DNA of 64,000 nt from Enterococcus mundtii (GCF_013394305.1 NZ_AP019810.1:496001-560000); one strand, 5' to 3'; positions 45,095 to 54,153 are shown, counted from the stretch's first letter. Numbers and translations are program-made. Notes: generated by a model from the sequence alone, not told the origin.

Positions 45095-46833
45095 AAAAAC
45101 AATGGAAAAAATTCTCCGAGCGCTTATTTTTCCTCGTCTTGTTGCTTGGCTTATTTTTTGGCGGATGGCAGATCATCTCCCATTATTTCCAACAACAGAT
45201 CATTGAACAGCAAGAAAGTTATTTGACTAAAAAAGCGCAGTTATTGGCTCGTCAACTAGATGTTGAGAATCCTGCTTCTGCTAGTAATAAAGCAGTTCTG
45301 GATGAATTTGTCCATCAATCCAATGAACGAGTGACGTTGATCGATCAAACTGGCACGATCATTTATGACACGGAAGAATCTTCTTTGCATGAACAAAGAA
45401 AAACACGTCCGGAAATCAAAGCGATCTTAGAAGGCAGTACGCTTGGCACTTCACTTCGTAAGAGTACGACATTGAACGAAGAATTACTTTATGTCGCCTT
45501 GCCTATCAAAGTCAATGGGAAATTAGTAGCGATCATTCGCATCGCTGAACCTACAAGTGGCTTTCTTCCTCGCACGGAAAGTTTTCGCCGTTGGGTATTT
45601 GGTTTCTTCTTAGTTTTCTTTCTTTTATTGACATTTATGATCTACTATCTGATTTACCAACGGAACCAACCACTCAAAACAGTGATTCCTGTTTTGAAAA
45701 AGATGGTCAAGAACCCGGAACAAACGGAAATCATTATGCAGACTTCTGATCAATGGGAAGAATTATACCAGACGATCAATGGCTTGAGTGAACAGATGAC
45801 CAAAATGTATCGCGCCTATACGACGACGGAAGAGCAATTATACAGCTTGTTGAATGAATTGATGATCGGTGTCTTTCTGATTGACTCCAATGCGACACTG
45901 CGTCTGCTTAATCCAAAAATGCAAGTCCATCTAGGTGTGAAAGATTATCAAGAAAATCAACATTACACAGAAGTGATCCGCGAACCAAAATTGATCCAAT
46001 TGATCCATCAAGTTTCTCCGACTGAACCGATCGTTCATCAAGAAGTCACGATTGCTGACGGTACGCAAACACTGGATATCAGCTTGCGTTATTTCAATAG
46101 TTCAGAGGATACTGGCCAAATTTTAGGTGTTGCTTATGATCTGACAAAAGTCAGACATTTAGAAAAAATGCAAAAAGATTTTGTCGGCAATGTCTCACAT
46201 GAATTAAAAACACCTGTCACTTCTTTGATCGGGTTTACTGAGACTTTACTGGACGGTGCAAAAGAAGACCCCGACACACTGACTGAATTTCTATTGATCA
46301 TGCAAAAAGATGCGATTCGTTTAGATAAGCTGATCCGAGAAATTATTCAGTTATCAAAAGACGAAGAGAGTTTACATGAAACCCAAACGATCTATATGGA
46401 GCCTTATTTCCAACAAGTGATCCAAAGCTATCAACCAATGATCCGGAAAAAACAGTTGACGATCAAATTGATTGGAGAAAATACTGCCTTTACGACACAT
46501 CCTGATTTGCTTTACCCGATCATCAAAAACTTATTTGAAAATGCGATCCAATATTCAAAAGAAGAAAGTGAGATCATCATTCGCTACGAAAGCCACGATC
46601 AGCTGATTTTCTCTGTACAAGATTTTGGTATTGGTATCGATCGCGAAGATCAAGAACGCATCTTTGAACGTTTTTATCGTGTAGATAAAGCGCGTAGTCG
46701 CCATTCAGGTGGTACAGGATTAGGATTGTCGATCGTGAAAGAATACGTGAATTTACTTCATGGTACGGTGGAGATCGAGAGTCACCCTGGTATCGGCTCT
46801 ACCTTTATTGTGAAGATCCCTAAAATCAATTAA
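45091..46833 (+). CDS. phoR: PhoR-type sensor histidine kinase
   Basis: A 580-residue membrane kinase, partner of the preceding regulator. TM1 (about 10-32), an extracytoplasmic sensor (33-165), TM2 (about 168-190), HAMP-like segment, PAS domain (about 250-355), dimerisation/phosphorylation domain with VSHELKTPVTSL (about His370) and ATPase domain with NLFENAIQYS, DFGIGID and GGTGLGLSIVKEY. The PAS after HAMP is typical of PhoR/PnpS. It probably answers to phosphate limitation through the Pst system. Confidence 0.9.
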   Translation: MKKQWKKFSERLFFLVLLLGLFFGGWQIISHYFQQQIIEQQESYLTKKAQLLARQLDVENPASASNKAVLDEFVHQSNERVTLIDQTGTIIYDTEESSLHEQRKTRPEIKAILEGSTLGTSLRKSTTLNEELLYVALPIKVNGKLVAIIRIAEPTSGFLPRTESFRRWVFGFFLVFFLLLTFMIYYLIYQRNQPLKTVIPVLKKMVKNPEQTEIIMQTSDQWEELYQTINGLSEQMTKMYRAYTTTEEQLYSLLNELMIGVFLIDSNATLRLLNPKMQVHLGVKDYQENQHYTEVIREPKLIQLIHQVSPTEPIVHQEVTIADGTQTLDISLRYFNSSEDTGQILGVAYDLTKVRHLEKMQKDFVGNVSHELKTPVTSLIGFTETLLDGAKEDPDTLTEFLLIMQKDAIRLDKLIREIIQLSKDEESLHETQTIYMEPYFQQVIQSYQPMIRKKQLTIKLIGENTAFTTHPDLLYPIIKNLFENAIQYSKEESEIIIRYESHDQLIFSVQDFGIGIDREDQERIFERFYRVDKARSRHSGGTGLGLSIVKEYVNLLHGTVEIESHPGIGSTFIVKIPKIN

Positions 46834-46862
46834 TCGTGAACCTGATAGGTATAAATGAAATA

Positions 46863-46906
46863 AGCGTCAACCTCCAAGAACATTTCTGTTTTAGGAGGTT
46901 GACGCT
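46863..46906. terminator. Convergent terminator between phoR and the P-type ATPase gene
   Basis: AGCGTCAACCTCC pairs perfectly with GGAGGTTGACGCT (13 bp, 18-base loop). T-rich sequence follows on both strands but is interrupted. Confidence 0.8.
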
Positions 46907-46933
46907 ATCTCTTTGTACCCAACAATTCTTCGC

Positions 46934-49387
46934 TCATTTCTTGAAAAATGGAAATACTTTTCTCCAACGTTTTTTCGTACGTGTCGTATCGATCTTATCT
47001 AAATGCAAATATTTTTCCACGAAAAAGGTCAACTGACGAAAGATGGATTCTGCTGCGAAAAAGAGCATGACCACCATTAAGATAGACACTGGCGAAATGG
47101 CTGATATTGAAAATAGTTTATGCAAGAAGACAACAGAAAAGACGATTCCACTTGCACAAAATAGTATGATCCGTGTTCGAAATTGATTCAATGGTTGACA
47201 GATTTTATAAAGGACTAAAAAGCCAACAACGATCAGCAACATGGTAGAGGCTGTCGACGTATCGGTTTTGTTCAGATTTAAAATTGAACCACCCACGACT
47301 AAAGCGCCTACCACCATCATATCGGTCAGACCACCCGGAATGGCTTTTTCCAAGACGTTCTCAATGAATCGGCCTTTGATTCGGTTTTCATTTTCTTCCA
47401 ATGCTAATAAAAAGGAAGGTAACCCGATCGTAAATAAACTGATCAATGTGATTTGTGAAGGTTCTAATGGATAAGTGAATGCAAAAAGAACAGAAAAAAC
47501 AGACAATAAGAATGAAAAAATATTTTTTACTAAGAAAAGACTGGCAGAACGTTCGATATTGTTTACGACACGCCGTCCTTCGCCAACAATCTCTGGCATT
47601 TTAGAAAAATCTGATTCCAACAAGACCACTTGTGCAGCTTGCATCGTCGCTTCATTCCCTGATGCCATCGCAATGCTACAATCGGCTTCTTTCATCGCCA
47701 AGATATCATTTACCCCATCCCCAGTCATCGCCACTGTATGCTTCTCTTTTAGTAAACGAACAAATTCCTTTTTTTGTTCTGGTTTGACACGGCCAAAGAC
47801 GGTATATTTTTCCATGGCTTCTGGAAATTCTTCTTCCCTTAACGAGGAGACATCCACATATTGCTCCGCGTTTGAAATACCCGCTTGTGTGGCAACATGA
47901 GAAACTGTCGTTGGGTTATCACCAGAAATCACTTTGATAGCAACATCTTGCTTCTTAAAGTAATTAAACGTCGCTTTCGCTTCTTGACGGATCGGATTAG
48001 CAATCAATAAATAACCTAACGGGATAACGGCTTCTTCCAAGTCTTCTTGTGACAGTATCCCTTGGTATTCACCGAAAACTAATACCCGATAGCCTTGATC
48101 CGTATACGCGCTAAATTCAGAAGCATAACTCGTGAACGCTTCACGTAAGACCATCTCTGGTGCTCCAAGGACATACGTTTTATCTGTAAATGTCACGCTG
48201 CTATATTTTCTCACAGAAGAAAAGGGTAAACTTGCTGTTGCCTCTCTGTCAGAATGCTTCGTGAAGTAATTTTTGATTGCTTGCATCGTTTCATTGTCAG
48301 CTTCGATTGCCTGTGCGTAGTCACCAAGTAATTCATCCAACTGATCTGCTGTTTGTTTTGCTAAAGGATTTTCAGGAATCAGCACACGTTGAACGTCCAT
48401 TGAATTTTCAGTGATTGTTCCTGTTTTATCGACACATAATACATCCACTCGTGCTAACGTCTCGATACTTTTCATGTCATGAAGCAACACTTGTTGTTTC
48501 GCTAAGCGTGTCGCACTCATTGCTAGAGCAATCGTCGTGAGTAGGTACAGTCCTTCAGGAATCATACCGATCAACGCAGCTTCCATCGAAACAATACTTT
48601 CCCTCAACGTATTGCCATTGTAAAAATAGCTTTGAGAAAATAAGGTCAATCCAATGGGGATAATGATGATCCCTACCCATTTGATGATCCTATCTAACGA
48701 AGCAATCATCTCTGATTGTTCTCCAGTACCCATTTCTTTTGCCTGCATCGTTAATTTGGCAATATAAGATTCATTGCCGACTCGTGTCAACTGAACCTTC
48801 GCTTTACCCGCGACGATGAAGCTTCCCGACATTAGTTCGTCGCCGATTTCCTTATTTATCTCATCCGCTTCACCAGTCAATAGCGCTTCATTCACTTGTA
48901 GATTGCCGTCTATGATCTTTCCATCTGCGGGGATCTGGTCTCCTGTTTTTAGAATGACGAGATCATCTAGCACTAACTCTTCGATAGTTATCTTCTGTTC
49001 TTGACCATTCCGTAATACTTTGACCGTTGCGGCGTGTAACATGCTCAACTGATCTAAAATTTTCTTGGAATGGATCTCTTGATAGATTGCGATGCCCGTA
49101 TTTGCCAATATGACAGGTAAAAAAGTCAAATTTTTATAGGAATTGACGACACATAATAGAATCGCTAAGACTAAAAAAATCAGATTGAAATAAGTAAAGA
49201 CATTCTCCATCACGATTTGCTTGTTCGTTTTAAATGTAGGACTCGTTGCTTGATTGACAGCGCCAACACGTATTCTTTCTTGTACCTGTGTGTCTGTCAG
49301 CCCTTCATTTTTGTTAGGATCAATGCGTTCTAATTGTGCCAACATTTGCTGCATCTGTTTTTTTCGTTGTTTTTCTTTTTTATTCAT
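46934..49387 (-). CDS. CtpE-like cation-transporting P-type ATPase
   Basis: An 817-residue P-type ATPase. The actuator loop has LLTGEADEI, TM4 has the unusual MIPEGLYLLTTIALA, phosphorylation motif DKTGTITEN (Asp about 319), hinge TGDGVNDILAMKEADCSIAM, and about ten membrane helices. The PEGL motif and lack of N-terminal metal domains resemble mycobacterial CtpE, reported as a Ca2+ transporter, and Firmicutes relatives; the ion is uncertain. It lies on the opposite strand between phoPR and pstS with its own terminator shared with phoR. Confidence 0.85.
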   Translation of the reverse strand: MNKKEKQRKKQMQQMLAQLERIDPNKNEGLTDTQVQERIRVGAVNQATSPTFKTNKQIVMENVFTYFNLIFLVLAILLCVVNSYKNLTFLPVILANTGIAIYQEIHSKKILDQLSMLHAATVKVLRNGQEQKITIEELVLDDLVILKTGDQIPADGKIIDGNLQVNEALLTGEADEINKEIGDELMSGSFIVAGKAKVQLTRVGNESYIAKLTMQAKEMGTGEQSEMIASLDRIIKWVGIIIIPIGLTLFSQSYFYNGNTLRESIVSMEAALIGMIPEGLYLLTTIALAMSATRLAKQQVLLHDMKSIETLARVDVLCVDKTGTITENSMDVQRVLIPENPLAKQTADQLDELLGDYAQAIEADNETMQAIKNYFTKHSDREATASLPFSSVRKYSSVTFTDKTYVLGAPEMVLREAFTSYASEFSAYTDQGYRVLVFGEYQGILSQEDLEEAVIPLGYLLIANPIRQEAKATFNYFKKQDVAIKVISGDNPTTVSHVATQAGISNAEQYVDVSSLREEEFPEAMEKYTVFGRVKPEQKKEFVRLLKEKHTVAMTGDGVNDILAMKEADCSIAMASGNEATMQAAQVVLLESDFSKMPEIVGEGRRVVNNIERSASLFLVKNIFSFLLSVFSVLFAFTYPLEPSQITLISLFTIGLPSFLLALEENENRIKGRFIENVLEKAIPGGLTDMMVVGALVVGGSILNLNKTDTSTASTMLLIVVGFLVLYKICQPLNQFRTRIILFCASGIVFSVVFLHKLFSISAISPVSILMVVMLFFAAESIFRQLTFFVEKYLHLDKIDTTRTKKRWRKVFPFFKK

Positions 49388-49522
49388 AGCTAATCCCTCA
49401 ACTTTTTTTCTACTCTTTAACCATACGTCATTTTGTCCAATAAATCCTCAGATATAACTGATATTCTTCTTTCAAAACTGTCATATGAAAAAAAACGAAA
49501 CCGTAGAGTGGGCAATAAACTA

Positions 49523-49557
49523 AAAAAGCTTAGATCCTCAACGAGGAACTAAGCTTA
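49523..49557 (-). terminator. Terminator of pstS
   Basis: Minus strand AAGCTTAGTTCCTC pairs with GAGGATCTAAGCTT (two mismatches), 3-base loop, then six T. Confidence 0.88.
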
Positions 49558-49611
49558 ATGATCAATGGTAGTCGTTTTGAATAAACATGTGATTGAAAGA
49601 TGTATTCAATC

Positions 49612-50496
49612 TTATGATAAGTTACCTTCTGCGTCACGTTCAACTTTCATCATGCTGATCGGTAGGTAGCCTAAATCTTGTACTGGTCCTTCTTGAACGG
49701 CATCTGTCATCATGAAGTCTAAGAACTTCTTCACTTCTGGTTCAGGTTCGCCATTTGTATACATATGCTCATAAGACCAAATTTCCCAGCTGTTGTCTGA
49801 GACATTTTCAGGAGTTGGTTCTACACCGTTGATTTTCAACGCTTGAGTAGAATCATCTAAATAAGAGAAAGCTAAATAGCTGATCGCACCTGGTGTTTGT
49901 GAAACGATTTGACGAACTGTTCCTGATGAATCTTGTTCTTGAGATTGTATTGGTACAGCGCCATCTAATGCCCAGTATTCAAAGGTTGCACGAGTGCCGC
50001 TTCCGTTTGCACGGTTGATGACGTTGATTTCTTGATCTGCTCCGCCTAGTTCACTCCAGTTAGTGATCTTACCAGTGAAGATGTCGATCAATTGTTCTTT
50101 TGTAATATCTTCAACGCCTGTATCTTTATTTACGATTGGTGCCATTCCAACAACTGCTACACGATGGTCTACCAATTTACTTGCATCGATTCCATCTCTT
50201 TGTTCTGCAAATACATCAGAGTTTCCGATTGTTACAGCACCTGACGCTACTTGACTAAGACCTGTTCCACTTCCGCCACCTTGAACAGAAATCTGATAGT
50301 TGGGGTTATCTTGGGTAAACATTTCTTGTGCAGCATCAACTAAAGGTTGCAAAGCGGTTGAACCGACCGCTACGATTTTTACTTGATCATCTGAACTAGC
50401 CGAGTTGCTGGCTGATCCATCCGTACTTCCTGAACCAGAACCACATCCAGCTAAGATAAAACCTAATACTCCTAAAGAAAATAAAACTTTTTTCAT
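49612..50496 (-). CDS. pstS: Phosphate-binding lipoprotein PstS
   Basis: Extracellular phosphate receptor for a Pst ABC importer. Signal peptide with lipobox FILAGC (Cys about 18), a Ser/Gly linker, then the PstS fold: AVGSTALQPLVDAA, GGGSGTGLSQVASGAVTIGNSDVFA, ITNWSELGG, NRANGSGTRATFEYW, phosphate-contacting Ser/Thr loops. pstCAB are not in this window on either side, so it is a solitary copy. AAAGGGG precedes the ATG. Upstream is a four-repeat Pho box, which predicts control by PhoP. Confidence 0.94.
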   Translation of the reverse strand: MKKVLFSLGVLGFILAGCGSGSGSTDGSASNSASSDDQVKIVAVGSTALQPLVDAAQEMFTQDNPNYQISVQGGGSGTGLSQVASGAVTIGNSDVFAEQRDGIDASKLVDHRVAVVGMAPIVNKDTGVEDITKEQLIDIFTGKITNWSELGGADQEINVINRANGSGTRATFEYWALDGAVPIQSQEQDSSGTVRQIVSQTPGAISYLAFSYLDDSTQALKINGVEPTPENVSDNSWEIWSYEHMYTNGEPEPEVKKFLDFMMTDAVQEGPVQDLGYLPISMMKVERDAEGNLS

Positions 50497-50525
50497 TTAT
50501 ATGCCCCTTTCTTAGTTACAAATTG

Positions 50526-50579
50526 ATTGTATCAGGGTACTGTAAATCCTAGATATTGAATATGTAAAGTTATTGTTAA
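50526..50579 (-). promoter_or_regulatory. Pho box and -10 of pstS
   Basis: On the minus strand TTAACA, TTTACA, AATATC and TTTACA start exactly 11 bases apart (plus coordinates 50574-50579, 50563-50568, 50552-50557, 50541-50546), the PhoP layout of TT(A/T)ACA N5 repeats. TACAAT at 50526-50531 is a good -10 and the -35 is poor, as expected for an activator-dependent promoter. Confidence 0.85.
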
Positions 50580-50602
50580 GTTGTATAAATATATCGTAAA
50601 AC

Positions 50603-50626
50603 AAAAAAACGTCCGAAAATGGACGT
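50603..50626 (-). terminator. Terminator of the small membrane-protein gene
   Basis: Minus strand ACGTCC / GGACGT with a 6-base loop and seven T. It lies between the gene ending at 50638 and the pstS promoter. Confidence 0.85.
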
Positions 50627-50637
50627 CCTACAAAAAA

Positions 50638-51108
50638 CTATATCTTTTCTATAAGTAAAGATTGTTCACGGATCTCTGTATAATAGAATAGGCCGACTGC
50701 TAACGCAAAGGAAGCAATCGCTACATAAAAACAAGGTTTGATGGTCAAAAAATACATCGCAGAATAGCTTGTATCTTTTAGTCCACTTTCACTTAATCCA
50801 TTCGGACCGATGATGATTCTCGGTAATATCGAGAAATAAGATGTAAAGACCAGCATAGAAGAAAACTGGATCAAATGCCAATTATACTTTTTTATAAATG
50901 TTTTTGAAACGATCAAATTCACACTGATCAAAAAATAAAAAAGGGTCAATGTCGGAAAATTTTTGGAAATAATAAAGCCACTTCCATTGATGATGCCAAG
51001 AATCTCAGCACCTTGTACCACTGCATTCACCCATGTAAAAGGCAAAAGAAAAATTGGGAAAAACCAAAGAAACAAATACAATTGTTCTAGTTTTATTCTC
51101 TTTTTCAT
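50638..51108 (-). CDS. Four-helix membrane protein, unknown function
   Basis: A 156-residue protein with four predicted membrane helices (LYLFLWFFPIFLLPFTWVNAVV; FPTLTLFYFLISVNLIV; a third around FSSMLVFTSYFSIL; FYVAIASFALAVGLFYY). No family recognised. The start at 51108 follows GGGAGG; the longer frame to 51141 has no ribosome site. It has its own terminator. Confidence 0.65.
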   Translation of the reverse strand: MKKRIKLEQLYLFLWFFPIFLLPFTWVNAVVQGAEILGIINGSGFIISKNFPTLTLFYFLISVNLIVSKTFIKKYNWHLIQFSSMLVFTSYFSILPRIIIGPNGLSESGLKDTSYSAMYFLTIKPCFYVAIASFALAVGLFYYTEIREQSLLIEKI

Positions 51109-51291
51109 ACAAAACCTCCCAAAAGACACTCCATCTATCATAATATATTCTATTTCTCTAAAAAAACTGAGGGGAAAGACTAGTTTTTTAAGAATAAAGC
51201 AATGAGAGTTTATTCATTTTATTCAGAATATTTCTAAAAAGAATTGATTATTCATTGTTTGATTTTACAATTAAAACCAAGGAGAACTGAT

Positions 51292-51672
51292 TTGGAGGAA
51301 TGGACCTTTGCAATTATTCTACATAAAAAAACAATCTACTTATTGATGTGTGTGCCTTATTTTTATCTTGCTCTACTTTTTGATTATTATTATCATTCAG
51401 TCATCCTATTTATACTATTGATATTTTGGGCTTTTTTCCTTGGTTTTACGTTGAGACGAGCCAATCGTTTAGGAACATTGGTTCTTGGCAATCTTTGTTC
51501 TACGATCACCTCTTATTTATGTTTTGCTAAATGTACTGAATGGCATTTTTTATATCATCCTTTTCCCCCTGAACAGATCATCTTACTGCTCGCTGGTATT
51601 TACTTATTTCCACAGTTATTAGGGATCATTTGGGGTAGTATATTTGCCTATTCGCGTAAGCAAGTAAAATAA
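51292..51672 (+). CDS. Small membrane protein, unknown function
   Basis: A 126-residue hydrophobic protein with about four membrane helices (TIYLLMCVPYFYLALLFDYYY; ILFILLIFWAFFLGFTLRR; IILLLAGIYLFPQLLGIIWGSIF). TTG at 51292 is taken as start because AAGGAG lies 8 bases upstream; the ATG at 51244 has no ribosome site. A terminator follows. No family recognised, though it resembles other short enterococcal membrane proteins in composition. Confidence 0.6.
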   Translation: MEEWTFAIILHKKTIYLLMCVPYFYLALLFDYYYHSVILFILLIFWAFFLGFTLRRANRLGTLVLGNLCSTITSYLCFAKCTEWHFLYHPFPPEQIILLLAGIYLFPQLLGIIWGSIFAYSRKQVK

Positions 51673-51695
51673 GCTTTCACTTTTTTAGATAGCAA

Positions 51696-51755
51696 AATAA
51701 AAGTAAAACCCCCAGAGACGGCTAGTGGTCGTTAGAGGGCTTTACTTTTATTTTT
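51696..51755 (+). terminator. Terminator after the small membrane protein
   Basis: AATAAAAGTAAA...CCC pairs with GGG CTTTACTTTTATT, about 15 bp with one bulge, followed by TTTT. Confidence 0.8.
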
Positions 51756-51817
51756 ATATTCTTTTTGGCCTAGGTTCGATGTTTAGCGAAGCAATCAAGG
51801 CAACACTTCGTAGTTTT

Positions 51818-52399
51818 TTATATTTCATGTAAATAGATTTTTTTGATGATCAGCTTATCGAATAGTTGAGATTGACTATCTTGTTCACCGATGATCTCTG
51901 CGATCACGATTTTACCATTTGGTTTTTTCCTTAATTGGTAATTGATTTTACCCGTTTCTGTTAATTCATTGAGCATATCAACAACCCCGCCAAAACCAGT
52001 TTTCTTCGTAATGAATCCCAATGCCACCATTCGTTCATCAAGATTTTTAGCAGAGATAGATACACCTGTAACTAAATATTGTTTTAAGGCGCTAACCAAT
52101 TCATCTAACGATTCAGAAGTGGATACGATGGCCGTGCGATTTTTTGTGAATGGTTCGTTTGTCCCAGTTCCATTTGTTTTTACCTCTTCTGTTTCTGTCG
52201 CAACGAGTTGGCGAAGCGTGGCTAATTCTTGCAACAACGTCTCATATTGCTCTTGGGTCAACATCACACCAGCAACTTTTTCACGATTAAAAATATATAC
52301 GCCTGTTTCAGCTTTTCTAGCTTGGTCAAACACATCCATCGGCGATCTTTTCACTTCTGTAATTGAAGATGTAGGTACTTCTAGTTTCTTTAATTCCAA
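51818..52399 (-). CDS. Phd/YefM-like protein with a long C-terminal extension
   Basis: A 193-residue protein. Residues 1-60 resemble Phd/YefM antitoxins (SSITEVKRSPMDVFDQARKAETGVYIFNREKVAGVMLTQEQYETLLQEL). A linker rich in Thr/Glu/Asn follows, then a domain of about 100 residues with no clear family. Antitoxins are usually under 90 residues and sit beside a RelE/Doc toxin, and no toxin gene is adjacent. It may be a transcriptional regulator derived from an antitoxin. Start is TTG (52399) with AGGAGG 8 bases upstream. Confidence 0.8.
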   Translation of the reverse strand: MELKKLEVPTSSITEVKRSPMDVFDQARKAETGVYIFNREKVAGVMLTQEQYETLLQELATLRQLVATETEEVKTNGTGTNEPFTKNRTAIVSTSESLDELVSALKQYLVTGVSISAKNLDERMVALGFITKKTGFGGVVDMLNELTETGKINYQLRKKPNGKIVIAEIIGEQDSQSQLFDKLIIKKIYLHEI

Positions 52400-52441
52400 T
52401 GGATTTTCCTCCTTTGTTTTTCCAGTCCATTATAGCATATT

Positions 52442-53764
52442 CTAGCGTTCGATGATTCGTTTACTCGTAAAAGTTATCTTTGTGTTGATCCAATAATCGA
52501 TGTCTGATAATAGTTTTTCGATTCCAAGTGAGTCTTGATAAAAATAAGTTTTCTGATCATTAGTGAGACTAGCAGAAAAAAAATGGTCTGTGATGACAAG
52601 TTGAGCATAACTAGGTGGCTTACTCCTGGTACATACGTGGATCGATGTGCGTTTGCGATGACGTAACGTTTTATCTAAAATTGCTGCAAGTCGTCTAGCT
52701 TCTTCATGGTCATAGCGAAAAAAGAATACGATTTTAACTTCCGGTGCATACATCTCCAGATAGCCTCGTTCATTTAATAATTTCAGCAACATCCTTGCCC
52801 AATCGGTGGTTGGCTGAAACAAAGCTTGTTGCAAAGCGATACGAAACTGGTTTGATTTTTCAATAAAATTAGGGATCGTGTCTGCTAATGCTTGGTAGGC
52901 AACAGCTTCTTCATGGATAAAGCGATCATGAAGACCAATTGAATATTTTAACCACTCTTGGAATAGTACTCTTGTTATTTTCTTTTTGTTGGAACTTTCA
53001 AAATCATTCGTCAACCAAAATAATGAATCTAATTTTTCAGTAACGATCGATAATTTTTGATAGACGGAGGTTTTTTCGATCCTTTCCCACCGCTTGTCTG
53101 TGATCAAATGGCTATTCAGTCGCAGGATAGCCCGATAATTCTTTTCTTTTGTCGGAAGCTTTTGTTCAGAGCGAAAGAGTAGTTCTGGAAAAATCTCATA
53201 GAAGAACAATTGATGATTTGTAAAAATCTCAATATCTGTATGTTTGGGACGTTGGTCTAGAAGTTGGATGAATAGTTCTGAAAATGTTTGATCATGGTCT
53301 TCCTTAAAAAAAGTTGGGAACTCTTTGAGAAAACAAAAAAGTAAATATCTGATTTTTCGTTCAGAACCATAGATTTGTCGCTTTTTGTAGGAAAAAGAAA
53401 GATGATAATCCCCTAGCCATTTTTTCAATCGTTCTTGTGCGGAACGATCGTATTCGAAGGAGTATTCCCTTTGTAAAATCAGATCCCGTAATAAACAGAA
53501 CGAATCCGATCGGATCAAAAATTCAAACAAAAGAAATGGCTCATTGTATGCTTGATGATAAACCAGTTGGACTTCTTTTTTGTCATACGCTAGTTCTAAG
53601 GGATAATCCTCTGATTTCAATCGCTTCAAATAACGATCGATCGTTTTGACATCGACATCCATCCTTTTTGCTAAGTCGCTTTTCTTCCATGTCAGATCTT
53701 TCATTTGGTTGATCAGTAAAAAGATATTCTGTGCATTTTTTGTTAGTAATGTTTGCCAATTCAT
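52442..53764 (-). CDS. Mga-family transcriptional regulator
   Basis: A 440-residue protein with an N-terminal Mga helix-turn-helix (KSDLAKRMDVDVKTIDRYLKRLKSEDYPLELAYDKKE) and a second DNA-binding segment, then a PRD-like middle and an EIIB-like C-terminal third. Mga/AtxA-type regulators control surface and virulence genes in streptococci and bacilli in response to sugar status. A target is not evident here. A gap of 42 bases separates it from the Phd-like gene, so they may be co-transcribed. Confidence 0.8.
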   Translation of the reverse strand: MNWQTLLTKNAQNIFLLINQMKDLTWKKSDLAKRMDVDVKTIDRYLKRLKSEDYPLELAYDKKEVQLVYHQAYNEPFLLFEFLIRSDSFCLLRDLILQREYSFEYDRSAQERLKKWLGDYHLSFSYKKRQIYGSERKIRYLLFCFLKEFPTFFKEDHDQTFSELFIQLLDQRPKHTDIEIFTNHQLFFYEIFPELLFRSEQKLPTKEKNYRAILRLNSHLITDKRWERIEKTSVYQKLSIVTEKLDSLFWLTNDFESSNKKKITRVLFQEWLKYSIGLHDRFIHEEAVAYQALADTIPNFIEKSNQFRIALQQALFQPTTDWARMLLKLLNERGYLEMYAPEVKIVFFFRYDHEEARRLAAILDKTLRHRKRTSIHVCTRSKPPSYAQLVITDHFFSASLTNDQKTYFYQDSLGIEKLLSDIDYWINTKITFTSKRIIER

Positions 53765-53970
53765 TGCTTAACCTCACTCTATCAATAGTTTTTCCAGAGT
53801 GGTTCATCAATACTCTGAAAATGTCTCTTATATAAAGTACGCAAAGAAATATTTTTTATTTTTATTATTTTACTAATTTACAAAATTAACCAGAAATTAA
53901 TCCAAAGTCTCTCGTTTGTGTAAATCATACCAACGACAAAAAAGAAGTGAGCCCTTCGTTCTCTCCCACC
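53765..53970. other. Upstream region of the Mga-type gene
   Basis: AT-rich; must contain the Mga-type gene promoter, but no clear hexamers were found. It runs into the dispersed element copy B. Confidence 0.4.
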
Positions 53971-54100
53971 ACCTAAAACTGGATAAACAACAGGAACAGA
54001 AGTAACTTCTTCGGAAATAAGACGCCAGCCACAAAAATTTGAAAAACAATTTTCGTGGCTGGCGCCTTATTTCTTGAGACTGAACACTTCTGTCCCGACC
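53971..54100 (+). repeat. Dispersed intergenic element, copy B
   Basis: Same order of blocks as copy A: ACCTAAAACTGGATAAACAAC, ACAGAAGT (53996-54003), GGAAATAAG, inner stem GACGCCAGCCAC / GTGGCTGGCGCC (54021-54032 / 54055-54066), CTTATTTC, then ACTTCTGT (54086-54093), which pairs with the earlier ACAGAAGT. So an outer stem, a linker stem GAAATAAG/CTTATTTC and an inner stem nest. Lies after copB. Confidence 0.8.
54021..54066 (-). terminator. Hairpin at the end of the cop operon (within element copy B)
   Basis: Stem GGCGCCAGCCAC / GTGGCTGGCGTC, 22-base AT-rich loop, followed on the minus strand by TTATTTCC. Probably stops the cop transcript. Confidence 0.65.
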
Positions 54101-54153
54101 GCATTGACATAGTCATATTCACTCTTTATTCAATAATTATTTACTAAAAATGA

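Noticed and set aside
51818-52399. A toxin-antitoxin module
   Set aside because: The protein resembles an antitoxin in part, but no toxin gene adjoins on either side.
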